Shown: one piece after another, positions 10,379 to 21,400 of the stretch
Layout: each line of letters opens with the position of its first letter
Numbering within the stretch: position 1 is the first letter of the stretch
From: Hydrangea macrophylla
Taxonomy: Eukaryota; Streptophyta; Magnoliopsida; Cornales; Hydrangeaceae
Assembly (NCBI GenBank): GCA_033977485.1
Contig: CM066985.1
Span: forward strand, 76,389,045-76,453,044
Direction: 5' to 3'
DNA length: 64,000 bases
Made by a program: the position numbers and the translations under genes
Notes under the pieces: generated by a model
Databases searched by the model: none
Told to the model about the DNA's origin: nothing
Seen by the model: only the letters and a program-made list of their open reading frames with translations

Positions 10379-11282
10379 CTCTATTTTACTTCAATTAGGG
10401 GGTTGGCAATTATTATACACATCAATACACAACCATACTTTCAGCCCTTGAAGAGGGAGAAGCAAGGAGAAGAAGAAGAAGACCAAGGATCTCCATGGCC
10501 TCCTCCATCAACTACTTGCCGATCTCTACTCCTATGGCAGCTTAGATCATCGATCTAGGGTTTCAATGAAGCCCTAGATGAGTAATAGGGTTTTATTTAT
10601 GCTTTTATTTTAGTTTTATTATGTATGGATGACAGTCACATGTTTAGAGGATTTTTATAAATAAATCGTACTACTATTGATTAAATCATTGCTTTCAGAA
10701 TTTATTCTTGTCTTAGATCTATTTTGATTGTGATGTGCTCAACGATCTATTCTTGCTGTGCTTGTTTAGATTGTTTACATGTGATGGTGCTTTATTGATT
10801 CGTGCTATCAAGTATCCGAATAGTCCATGCCTAGGTTAGACGGATTAGATCACAACCCTAGTTTAGTGTGAGATAATTCGTGCTATCCGCAGATGGATTA
10901 TGTTGGTGCTTGAACCATGATTATCTTCTTGTCGGAGGAATTGGGCTTGTAGCTACAATTCCCCATATTCATCCAACGTAATAAGCTAAAGTGATTCATA
11001 AATATTCCTATTATGAATCTAGTGGTGGATTTGTAATCCTAGGTTTCCTTTAAATATTAATTAAAAACACTTTTAATTGCTTCCATAGTTTAGATTTATT
11101 TTTATTGTTATTAGTTAATTAAATCCAAATCAAATCCGTTTTTCCTAATTAATTAGACTTAGGTTTTAAAATTAAGTCGTTGTAGTAATCAATCTCTGTG
11201 GGTTCGACCTTTACTTCCACACTGCAAATCCTTTGAAAAGTAAAGAATACTTTTATATCTTGATTCTGACAAGATCAATTTT

Positions 11283-11300
11283 TGGCGCCGTTGCCGGGGA
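11283..11300 (+). promoter_or_regulatory. TR-GAG primer binding site (tRNA-Asp type)
   Basis: TGGCGCCGTTGCCGGGGA, 5 nt after the LTR end; same primer as E0 and E1. Confidence 0.92.
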
Positions 11301-11759
11301 TTGTATTACTACTCTTAGTTTTATAATCGTAGTTTAGTTAATTCGTAAATATTAGATTAGTGTTTATTTTTCTTATTTTCTGTTTTTGTTTTTAGTTACT
11401 AACTTTTTCTTTTATTTTGTAGTCAACGTTTCCGAGTGGAGCAGCTAATTACATCAAAGGAGCTTACGCAAAAATAAAATAAATAAAAAATTAAATAAAT
11501 TGCTTCCTTTGGAAATTCGCTTTAAACCGCTGTAAGTCAGGGTGCTGTGACGCACTATTTGCATTAGTTTAAGGTTAATTGCACTGCATTAGCTAGGAAA
11601 CCCGGGGCGCTGGGCTTGACGCTGTCATTGCATTACAGGATAATTTGCATGCATCATAGTAGTTGAGTGCTTGTTATCCTAGTCGCGTGATTGCTTGCTA
11701 TTTGTTTTTTTTAGTTGAGTCAATCTTTGTTTTTAATTTCTTTTCTTTTCTTTTAGTTT
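11301..11759 (+). other. TR-GAG untranslated leader
   Basis: No ORF. It shares blocks with the E0 leader (reverse complement of 1702-2173), including AACCCGGGGCGC and GCATGCATCATAGTAG. Likely holds RNA packaging or dimerisation signals, by inference from position and conservation. Confidence 0.5.
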
Positions 11760-14468
11760 ATGTTAGGTACACGTTCAAACAAACCGGAATTACAACCTCT
11801 AGACTCTGAACTTGAACGTACATTAAGACTTCACAAGTCTTCAAACTTAACTTCTGGAACTAGGTTTGTAATAGACGACGATTTGACACCAAAACCAACG
11901 TCGTTATTTGAAACCGAAATACGTAATACTCTTCAAAAACTAAAGAAAACACGCTTTAATAACATAGAACCGATTAAAATGGCAGACATTGGAAATAATA
12001 ACGACAATAACCAAAATAACAACGGAGCTAATATGAATAATCCTAATATACCGCCACCACCTCCACTAAAAGATTATTTTATTCCTATGACTTACACGCC
12101 GCAAACATGTATTGAATTACCGGAGGCGACGGCATCTCACTTTGAGATAAAGTCGTCTACCATCTCGCTGCTTCCATCTTTTCATGGCCGTTTAAATGAA
12201 GACCCTTATAAACACTTAGGAGATTTTCAGGACATATGCTCTACGTTGAAAATCCAAAATCTTACTGATGATGAACTAAAAATGCGGCTCTTTCCATTCT
12301 CATTAAAGGACAAAGCTAAATATTGGCTCCAATCTTTGGAGCCAAACACTATTAGAACATGGGAAGACTTACACACCGCATTTTTCCAAAAGTTTTTCCC
12401 GATTATGCGTACAAACCAGATAAGAAAATCAATAACCAATTTTGTAATGCAAGATGGGGAATCACTTTACGACACGTGGGAAAAATTTAAAGAATTACTA
12501 CGCTCGTGTCCACATCATCAAGTCCCTAAGTGGCAACTTGTTCAGGTCTTTTATGAGGGGCTTATTCCCTCTGTTAGGAATACCGTCGATGCCGTTTGTG
12601 CGGGAACTTTCCTGCACAAAAGCGCCGACGAGGCCTGGAAAATGTTTGAAACGTTAAGCGAGAATTCAATGCACCAAACGGTGTCTGTCCGTTCGGAAGG
12701 ATATCTTAATCAACCTAAGAGGGATGTAAAATTCGAGTCAAGTCAATCAATTAAAATAAAAGAACTATCTAACAAACTTGACCGACTTCTAACGATGAAC
12801 CAAACGACAGCCTCACCCGCTCGAGAAATTTGTGCATTATGTTCTGATCCTTCACATTCGATACTTGCATGTCCATCGGCGAGTCAATTTCCGGAATTCG
12901 TGGAGCAACACATTAATTCTATTCAACAATACCCACGAAATAATTATAATGCAACTACTAATAATCCGGATGCGCCATGGAGAAACCATCCTAACTTCTC
13001 GTGGAAAAATAACAATAATAATCCTAACGAGGCGACTAATTTTCCTAATGCGTATCGACCTCAGTTTCAACCTAACCAATACCAACAACCGTCTCCTAAT
13101 GCTAATCCTTCAAGGGGAAATATTTTTGAGGAAAAGGTGTTGGCATCCCTTAAGACTATTGAAACGCAAGTTCAGGCACAAGCACAAATAGTGCACTCTC
13201 ATACGCAATCCATTGCGAAGCTTGAATCCCAAATGGGACAACTAGCTACTGTAGTGAGTCGTAGAAACGAGGGGACGTTGCCTAGTCAAACAATCCAAAC
13301 TCCTAAGGGACAATATGAGGTTAAGGGGTCGAATGAACAAGTGAACGCCGTCTCAACTAGGTTGACTACCCGAGAGGAGGAGGTAAAAGAAATTCCGAAT
13401 GGGAAGGTGAAAGGTATGAATATTAACTCTAATAAAGAGACGGGTGAGGACATGAGCCAAAATAGAATTCAAAAAGATAAAGAATCGGTCCCAACGAATT
13501 ATACTCCTAGAATGCCATATCCACCTAACGTTGAGGAACCGTCTAATCTTACAAATAAAAAGTCTAAGGTTGAGGATATACTCGAGGTATTTAAACAAGT
13601 CAAAATAAATATTCCTTTCCTCGATGCTATAAAACAAATTCCTGCTTATGCTAAATGTCTAAAAGACCTTTGTACACAAAAACGCAAAATACGGAGTCAT
13701 ACTCCTAAAAAGGTCTTCCTTACGGAAAAAGTAAGCTCTATATTCCAACACGCTCCTCCAAAATATAAAGATCCAGGTACGCCTACGATTTCATGTGTCA
13801 TAGGTGACACTATCATTCATAGGGCTCTCCTTGACTTAGGAGCGAGTGTTAATCTTTTACCCTATCACGTCTATAAACAATTAGGTTTAGGTGAACTTAA
13901 GCCCACGGCCGCTACTATTCAATTAGCGGATCGTTCTGTTAAAATACCTAGAGGAATCGTCGAAGACGTACTAGTAAAAGTTGATCAATGTTTCTATCCT
14001 GTGGATTTTATGGTCCTTGACACCGAACCGGTGCTAGATGCTAGGAAGCACACTCCTGTCATTCTTGGTCGTCCATTTTTAGCCACGGCTAACGCACGTG
14101 TTAACTGTAGAACAGGGGTGATGAAAGTGTCGTTCGGGAATATACAATTAAAATTAAATGTTTTTAATGCTGTTGATCAACCTCCCAAAGACGATGATTA
14201 TCTAGGTGTGGAGGGTAGTGAGGTTACACGGAATATTGAGCCTAAGAACGTAATAAATATAAGTGCGGGAAATAATGTGGACGATGATGAGTGGATGAAT
14301 CCTAATCCTGTGGACCCTAATGCGGAATCTACTCGGAAGGTAAGAAATCGATTCGAACATAATGACAAACCGTTAATCGATTTAGTTCAAAGCGATGTAA
14401 TTTCTGCTTACCACCGAGCTCTACCTGACATCCTTAGGGGTACACAGTCCGATATACGGCCTCCATGA
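11760..14468 (+). CDS. gag: TR-GAG gag-protease polyprotein, intact (902 aa)
   Basis: Capsid-nucleocapsid-protease precursor. The start is the ATG at 11760, supported by similarity of the N-terminus to E0 gag. The gag domain spans roughly residues 140-310 (HLGDFQDICS, FPFSLKDKAKYWLQ, VPKWQLVQVFYEGL), followed by a CCHC knuckle at about 357-370 (CALCSDPSHSILAC), an Asn/Gln/Pro-rich linker, a possible coiled coil (KVLASLKTIETQVQ, residues near 460-500), and an aspartic protease at about 670-790 with active-site DLGAS (near 690) and the later ILGRPFLATA motif. The Leu after the catalytic Asp, where retroviral proteases have Thr or Ser, is also seen in E1. The ORF ends in ordinary stop TGA with no pol downstream. 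It would assemble particles and could process itself, but needs RT and integrase in trans. Confidence 0.92.
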   Translation: MLGTRSNKPELQPLDSELERTLRLHKSSNLTSGTRFVIDDDLTPKPTSLFETEIRNTLQKLKKTRFNNIEPIKMADIGNNNDNNQNNNGANMNNPNIPPPPPLKDYFIPMTYTPQTCIELPEATASHFEIKSSTISLLPSFHGRLNEDPYKHLGDFQDICSTLKIQNLTDDELKMRLFPFSLKDKAKYWLQSLEPNTIRTWEDLHTAFFQKFFPIMRTNQIRKSITNFVMQDGESLYDTWEKFKELLRSCPHHQVPKWQLVQVFYEGLIPSVRNTVDAVCAGTFLHKSADEAWKMFETLSENSMHQTVSVRSEGYLNQPKRDVKFESSQSIKIKELSNKLDRLLTMNQTTASPAREICALCSDPSHSILACPSASQFPEFVEQHINSIQQYPRNNYNATTNNPDAPWRNHPNFSWKNNNNNPNEATNFPNAYRPQFQPNQYQQPSPNANPSRGNIFEEKVLASLKTIETQVQAQAQIVHSHTQSIAKLESQMGQLATVVSRRNEGTLPSQTIQTPKGQYEVKGSNEQVNAVSTRLTTREEEVKEIPNGKVKGMNINSNKETGEDMSQNRIQKDKESVPTNYTPRMPYPPNVEEPSNLTNKKSKVEDILEVFKQVKINIPFLDAIKQIPAYAKCLKDLCTQKRKIRSHTPKKVFLTEKVSSIFQHAPPKYKDPGTPTISCVIGDTIIHRALLDLGASVNLLPYHVYKQLGLGELKPTAATIQLADRSVKIPRGIVEDVLVKVDQCFYPVDFMVLDTEPVLDARKHTPVILGRPFLATANARVNCRTGVMKVSFGNIQLKLNVFNAVDQPPKDDDYLGVEGSEVTRNIEPKNVINISAGNNVDDDEWMNPNPVDPNAESTRKVRNRFEHNDKPLIDLVQSDVISAYHRALPDILRGTQSDIRPP

Positions 14469-14514
14469 GTCTTATGCTAGAAAGGTCTAGCTAAAGACGT
14501 AAAAGTTAGCGCTT

Positions 14515-14532
14515 CTTGGGAGGCAACCCAAG
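14515..14532 (+). other. CTTGGG-AGGCAA-CCCAAG hairpin after gag-protease
   Basis: A 6-bp perfect stem with 6-nt loop, about 50 bases after the stop codon, in a GCGCTTCTTGGGAGGCAACC context. From memory of Athila elements, this motif usually follows the end of pol; finding it right after protease suggests that the pol region was lost upstream of it. Confidence 0.6.
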
Positions 14533-14677
14533 CTTTATTTCATCCGTTTATCTTGTTTTTGGTCGTTTTTGGGTCTGTTTGTGTCTGTTTTAGACATTCT
14601 GGATAGGTTTGGGGGTTGGAATTAAGTTATTTTAAAAGTATATACATAATTTTAGCCACACAGTGGACGAAACCAAT

Positions 14678-14901
14678 CTCGCGCGCGCGGCCTGCTCGCG
14701 CGAGACGTCGCTCGCGCGGCCCGCGGGCGCGAGATTGCCCCTTAGTATTTTGCTTTCCTTTTCTTTTATATGATGCCTCAGTAGTTCCTCGCGCCTCATT
14801 TCGCGGGCACGAGGTACCTCGCTCGCGCGAGATTTGATTAAAAAAAAAAAAAAATTGAAATTCGCGCGCGCGACGGCCTCTCGCGCGGACCGCGCGCGCG
14901 A
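14678..14901. repeat. Internal CGCGCG palindromic array of TR-GAG
   Basis: Second, non-LTR cluster of the same motif class as the LTR array: units TCGCGCGCGCGG, CTCGCGCGAGA, GCGGGCGCGAGA and TTCGCGCGCGCGA. The flank AACCAATCTCGCGCG resembles the LTR flank AACCAATTCGCGCG. Confidence 0.85.
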
Positions 14902-17046
14902 TTTCCCCATTATCTTGTTTTTCTCTTTTGTTTTTTTTTTGTATCCTTCCCCCAGACTCGTTCTGAGAATGTTTTTGTTTTTTTTAGCCATTATAGATCG
15001 AATTAGTTATTGTTTTCCTTATTACATTTATACTTTTTCGTGGTATTTCTTTTCCATTTGATAGTTTAGTTTAATTTAGATTAGTTTTACATTTCTATTT
15101 TATATTTCTGTTTCATTTCCTTTTAACTATTATTTTGTTAGTTTCTTTTCGTTTATCTAGTAGTAACAGGTAACATTGAACTCTATTGTCATATTCCTTT
15201 GTGTTCACCTGTTCTATGCTTGTCAAGATCGAGGTACTATCGTTCCTTTCTTCTGTACTCTCCTTTCTTTCGTTTTATTGTTTCATTGGGGACAATGAAA
15301 GGTTTAGGTTTGGGGGTATGCACACACATGCACGTTATTATGCATTAAAATTTTAAAAAAATTTCAATAAGTGTGTTTAAATAAACGATGTTACCTACGG
15401 TTTTTGCAATTTTAATCCGATACTTCTTAGTATGTAATGTGATTTGTTATAGAATGATAAACAATGAAATATGTGATTAAATATTTACTGAAGTCATGTT
15501 GAAATGTTTTAAGTTATGTATTGTTTGAATCGTAGTTTTATATCATAGATTTGCACATAAACCTATGCACTGCACGTAGTCATTTGAATACATGTGGGTT
15601 GAGAACGATAATATGATTCGGATTTCTAGATAACACATGGTGGAGACTAATCCCGGTGAGCTTTTGAGCCTATCTTTTCTGTTTTGAGGGTTATAAATAC
15701 ATCTTGTGTTTGTCGAATTTCATTGAAATAGCGCATCTACTTGTTGTTTAGTCTCATTATTCTTGTTTTGGTTGATAATCAAGTTAAAATATTTGTTACC
15801 ATGCTAAATAATCTTCCATTGTAAACATTGAAGAACCGTACTACCTAGGACATGATTTTAGGCCTTCTTTGTTTACTGCCGACCGATAAAAGATAAAATT
15901 TCCTTAGTTTGCCCCCTGAGCCGTTAAAATGCCTCTTTTTCTTTGTTCACCATTATCCTCTTTAAAAGCTCCAACCTGATCAACTTGGAGTATACCACTG
16001 GAAGAGTGATCAACTTTTAGTAGTATTAAGGCGATGTGTTGATTGAGAAGAAGAAAATAAGATGATGTTTGGGGTGGGTGCCTTGTTATTCAATGCATAT
16101 TCATTTGAGAAGCGAGAAAGGAAAAAGGAAAAAGAAAACAGAATAAAAAGGAGAAGGTTGAAAAAAAAAAAAAAATGAAAGAAAATGAATGAAAAGGAAT
16201 GGAGAGAAAGAAAAGATGAAAAGTTTGTAGAAAAAGAATGAAAGAGATCGAACATGCCTTACAATGCCATTCTAAATCTACCCACATATCCATTTTATCA
16301 TTTTTCATTACCTGAGCCACATTACAACCTTTGAAAAGTCCTATTTGATCTTGGGAAACATGGTTCGGATATGAAAACGATGGGAGGAGGATTAAAACAT
16401 GGGAATGATTAATTTTTCTTGATTATTGGCATTCTATTCATGAGACTACTGTTCTTTCGTGTCATGCGTCTTTTTCATGTCATATGTGAGCATTTTTCGT
16501 TTTGAAAATATATTTCCTTTGCTCACGTATACTAGAGAAATTACACATGTTTCAGAGTGTTTCATTTTAGAGTGTAATTGACATTGTGAGATTCGTAGTC
16601 GAAGCATAGTTAGATGGTCATCCGAGTTATATTCCAAGTTTGTGACATGCGCGTGTTCATTTGACTACCTCATCACACACGTGCAATTTTATGAGAAACT
16701 CTATTGATTTATACGATGCATGTGCTTGAGATTGTTCTTCATGATGTATGTAGACGTTTGATTCTATTTCTTTATGGTCGTTATTCTATTTCGAATCATT
16801 GTTTTATAATAAGGAGTATTGATTGTTTTGTTTGAATAAAAGTTTTTAAATTAATAAGTTAATAAAGATGGTTATGGGTAACTTGTTGACGAGAACCCTC
16901 ACGAGACTTCACTCGTCCGACTAGGGACACCTAGGGGTTTAAAAGGCTTGTTGCATACGCTAAATGCAATCGTGATCCATACGAAAATGGAATAGATTTT
17001 TATTAGTAGTTTTTATTTTTAGTTTTTCTCGAGGACTAGCAAAATG
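14902..17046 (+). other. TR-GAG long 3' noncoding region
   Basis: No ORF with a recognisable domain; T-rich, with a poly-A/purine stretch near 16110-16240. From about 15283 it is collinear with the E1 3' noncoding region (46889-48566): shared landmarks are TTTCATTGGGGACAATG, a TGGAGAC block, TTTTAGAGTGTAAT, GAGAACCCTC and GGCTTGTT..CATA..AATGCAATCGTG. Conservation between two different families suggests an RNA-level or replication role. Confidence 0.6.
15285..15320 (+). promoter_or_regulatory. Internal polypurine-tract-like module of TR-GAG
   Basis: CATTGGGGACAATG followed by TTTAGGTTTGGGGGTATG. The tail nearly repeats the element's own terminal tract TGTAGGTTTGGGGGTG at 17045-17060, 1.7 kb downstream. 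It may serve as a second plus-strand priming site (inference). Confidence 0.55.
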
Positions 17047-17060
17047 TAGGTTTGGGGGTG
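17047..17060 (+). promoter_or_regulatory. TR-GAG polypurine tract
   Basis: TAGGTTTGGGGGTG directly abutting the TGATCGGG start of the 3' LTR; this is the plus-strand primer site. Confidence 0.8.
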
Positions 17061-18411
17061 TGATCGGGAGAGAACTAATCCTAATTATACGCTTTAACGA
17101 GCATTTGTTAGTACCTTTTTATCCTGTTTTTGTATATTTTTACTCTGTTTTCTAGTTTCTGACAGGTTTTGGAAGAAATCAACTCAACCAGGCTAAACAG
17201 GGTGAAAAAGCATCAAGAAAGAAGCTGAAAAAACCAATTCGCGCGCGCGATCCGCGGGCGCGAGAATCTAGAAGTCGCGCGCGCGAGATCCCCAATAACT
17301 CGCTCGCGCGATCCGCGCGCGCGAAGGACCAAAAGTCGCGCTCGCGCGACCCGCTCGCGCGATATGCCCAAAAATCAAAGTTGCGTATTTCAGTATACTG
17401 AAGACTCCTGTGCAAACGAGACTGCTAAACGACGTCCAGACTGTAAATTACATGCGTTTCAGTCCGTTTCGAGTTGTAAAGGCTTCCAAAACATGTTGTA
17501 GATCTATATAAACTCTATTTTACTTCAATTAGGGGGTTGGCAATTATTATACACATCAATACACAACCATACTTTCAGCCCTTGAAGAGGGAGAAGCAAG
17601 GAGAAGAAGAAGAAGACCAAGGATCTCCATGGCCTCCTCCATCAACTACTTGCCGATCTCTACTCCTATGGCAGCTTAGATCATCGATCTAGGGTTTCAA
17701 TGAAGCCCTAGATGAGTAATAGGGTTTTATTTATGCTTTTATTTTAGTTTTATTATGTATGGATGACAGTCACATGTTTAGAGGATTTTTATAAATAAAT
17801 CGTACTACTATTGATTAAATCATTGCTTTCAGAATTTATTCTTGTCTTAGATCTATTTTGATTGTGATGTGCTCAACGATCTATTCTTGCTGTGCTTGTT
17901 TAGATTGTTTACATGTGATGGTGCTTTATTGATTCGTGCTATCAAGTATCCGAATAGTCCATGCCTAGGTTAGACGGATTAGATCACAACCCTAGTTTAG
18001 TGTGAGATAATTCGTGCTATCCGCAGATGGATTATGTTGGTGCTTGAACCATGATTATCTTCTTGTCGGAGGAATTGGGCTTGTAGCTACAATTCCCCAT
18101 ATTCATCCAACGTAATAAGCTAAAGTGATTCATAAATATTCCTATTATGAATCTAGTGGTGGATTTGTAATCCTAGGTTTCCTTTAAATATTAATTAAAA
18201 ACACTTTTAATTGCTTCCATAGTTTAGATTTATTTTTATTGTTATTAGTTAATTAAATCCAAATCAAATCCGTTTTTCCTAATTAATTAGACTTAGGTTT
18301 TAAAATTAAGTCGTTGTAGTAATCAATCTCTGTGGGTTCGACCTTTACTTCCACACTGCAAATCCTTTGAAAAGTAAAGAATACTTTTATATCTTGATTC
18401 TGACAAGATCA
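17061..18411 (+). repeat. TR-GAG 3' LTR (1351 bp)
   Basis: Identical by eye to 9914-11277 except for a 13-bp deletion in the CG array (array at 17239-17363). Followed by the ACATC target duplication at 18412-18416 and then E1 gag sequence. Confidence 0.95.
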
Positions 18412-18416
18412 ACATC

Positions 18417-21400
18417 CAACCCTCATGACCACACCTTACCGGTCACCGTAGCCCCATTAAACCATAACCTTTACCCAGTGTCGAGTGAGGCCGAATCCAT
18501 TCTGAACTCACTAGAAAAAAGGAGGCTTTGGAATCTCAAAAGGTCACCATTGGCCCCACTCCTCTCCCGATCCTCGCACCGATCAATCCTTTGCATTGCT
18601 ACTTGTGCTATGATCCGGAGCACTCAACCAATGAATGCCCCGTTCTTCCTATCCTCCAAACCCAAGCTTTGGAGCAAGCATGTGCACTTGGGATGAACAT
18701 TAGGCCTAGATTCAATCCTTCCCAAAATGATGCCTACAATCCTCCCGAAAGGTGGAGTGCTCTGGGACACAATTACCACAACAATAAAGGGGCAACAGTG
18801 GCACCCAATACCCCTCCACAACCATACTATCCGCATCAACCACCCCCATCACCGTATGCCCCTCCGAACTTTGGTTCACCCATTCCTCAATCTCAAGGGC
18901 CACATTTCACCCAAAATCAAGGGGCGCATCAACACGCAACCCCTTATGTGCCCCCTCACAAGAAAAGCTTTGAAGATCATAACCATAGCTTGTCCCAAAG
19001 GATGAGCCAACTTGAGCAATCCATTCATGCAATGCAATCATCGCATGCTCAATCCATGCAAGCTTTACAAGCTCAATTGGCTCAATTGTTTCAAAATCAA
19101 CAAGTTGTTGATAAAGGAAAGCTCCACGCCCAACCTTTCCAAAATCACAAAGGGCAATCTAATGGTGGAACCTCAAACTCTAATGGCCCCGTTGAGCACT
19201 TAAAAGGAATCACCACTCTTCGAAGTGGTAAAGGAATCACCACTCTTCGAAGTGGTAAGGTTGTGGACAATAATGTCCAAAAACCACCAATGAGCACCAA
19301 TCAGAGTGAAGGGGAGGCTGAATGTAATAGCGGGGACACTTTGACCTCGACTAGGGTCGACTTGGATGGGGACTTCTCTAAAGCCCCCGATTCCATGAAC
19401 CAAGAATTCTTGAATCGTGCCCCACCATTTCTTCAAAGGTTAACAAAGAAGGTTGAGGACACCAAGAATAACGAGTTCTTGGAATTGTTTAATAAAGTTA
19501 AAATTAACATTCCCCTTTTAGAGGCAATTAAACAAGTTTCGGCTTATGCCAAATTCCTCAAGGATCTTTGCACCGTTAAAAGAAAGCTTAATGTCAAAAA
19601 GAGTGCCTACATGGCCGCACATGCGAGCTCCGTTATCCTTAACGAGGTTCCACCCAAATACAAGGACCCCGGTTGTCCTACTATAGCATGTGTGATTGGA
19701 CAACACCACATAGATAGAGCACTCCTTGATCTGGGTGCCAGTGTGAATCTTCTCCCATATTCGGTATATGTCCAACTAGGCTTAGGAGAGCTTAAGGAGA
19801 CCCGTGTAACCTTACAAATGGCCAATAGGTCCGTTAAGATGTCACGTGGCATTATAGAAGATGTTATAGTCCAAGTGGGTAATTTCTACTATCCGGTGGA
19901 TTTTATCGTGCTTGACACGCAACCCGTGGTCAATGAGCAATCACAAATCCCAATCATCTTAGGGCGGCCGTTCCACGCTACTGTTAACGCCTTAATTAAC
20001 TGTAGGAATGGTCTCATGTGCTTAACTTTTGGAAATATGATCATGGATGTGAACATCTTCTCAAACTTTAAGCAACCTGATCTGGATGAGGAAAATGGTG
20101 AGGATATTTATGAAATCTCTCTTGTTGACTCTTTGGTGCAGGATTTCTTTGATACTTTCGGTACTACTAGCGCTAATTATTCTTGCAATAATCCTTCTCT
20201 TAATCCTGTATGCTCTATTGATGATAATATAGCAACTCTTGAACATGTTGAGAAATGCATAGCTATTGATAACACCCTTATTGAGTGTGATCATGAGTAT
20301 GGGAGGGAAACAAAGATGAGTGAGGAGGAAGTTGTAGTAGAGGGAGAAATGGAGGTCGAACAAACCTTAAGAGAGGCCATGTGGGCCTCTAATTTTGAAA
20401 GACTACCTCCGAGGGATACTTTTCCTCTTCCATCCAATATAGTCACACCAATACTGGAGCTCAAAGCCCTGCCAAGTGAGCTCAAGTATGCCTTTTTGGG
20501 TGAGGACGAGAGTTTTCCAGTTGTTGTATCTTCCCATCTTGACCCCTGTCAAGAAGGGAAATTGATGAAGGTGTTGAAGGAGCACAAAAGTGCTATTGGG
20601 TGGTGTGTAGCAGACTTGAGGGGCATTTCTCCAAAGATTTGCACCCATAAGATTTATCTAGAGGATGAAGCCAAGCCTTCATGTCAACTGCAAAAGAGGC
20701 TTAACCCTAACATGAAAGAGGTGGTGATGACTGTGGTCATCAAGTTGTTGGATGTGGGGATAATCTATCCCATTTCTGATAGTGAGTGGGTGAGCCCTAC
20801 CCAAGTAGTCCCTAAAATGTCGGGGATCACCGTCATCAAGAATGAGAGTGGAGAATTGGTACCCACAAGAGCCACCACGGGGTGGCGTGTTTGTATTGAT
20901 TATAGGAAGTTAAATTCGGTCACTAGAAAGGACCATTTCCCTTTACCCTTCCTTGATCAAGTCCTAGAAAGAGTAGCGGGCCATAAGCACTACTGCTTCC
21001 TAGATGGTTACTCGGGGTACAATCAAATAGAAATAGCCCCCGAGGACCAAGAGAAAACCACCTTCACTTGCCCCTTTGGCACGTTTGCCTATCGGAGGAT
21101 GCCATTCGGACTTTGTAATGCACCTGCCACCTTTCAAAGGTGCATGCTTAGTATCTTCAGTGATATGGTGGAGAAGTTTTTGGAAGTCTTCATGGACGAC
21201 TTCATAGTCTTTGGAGATTCTTTTGATGAATGCCTTGCGAATCTTAAAAAAGTTCTCAAGAGATGTATGGAAAAGAATCTCGTTCTTAACTGGGAGAAAT
21301 GCCACTTCATGGTGACAAAAGGGATTGTGCTAGGCCACATTGTGTCTAGCGAGGGAATGCAAGTTGACAAAGCCAAAATAGATGTCATTTCCAACCTTCC

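Larger units (their letters stand above)
9914..11277 (+). repeat. TR-GAG 5' LTR (1364 bp)
   Basis: TGATCGGGAG...AAGATCA. Compared line by line with the 3' LTR (17061-18411), the only difference noticed is 13 extra bases inside the CG-rich array. Contains the CGCGCG array (10092-10229) and a TATATAAA box at 10371-10378. Confidence 0.95.
9914..18411 (+). mobile_element. TR-GAG: non-autonomous LTR element with gag-protease only
   Basis: 8.5-kb element with two LTRs, tRNA-Asp primer site, one intact 902-codon gag-protease ORF, a long noncoding 3' half and a polypurine tract. No reverse transcriptase, RNase H or integrase motif is present in any frame. The class is known in plants as terminal-repeat retrotransposons with a gag domain (TR-GAG); such elements need enzymes supplied by another copy. 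Intact ORF, perfect target duplication and nearly identical LTRs indicate very recent transposition. Confidence 0.92.

Noticed and set aside
18367..18696. Separate 109-codon gene overlapping the start of the E1 pol frame
   Set aside because: It starts in the TR-GAG LTR and is the continuation of E1 gag; the overlap arises from a single frame change in an A-run near 18514.
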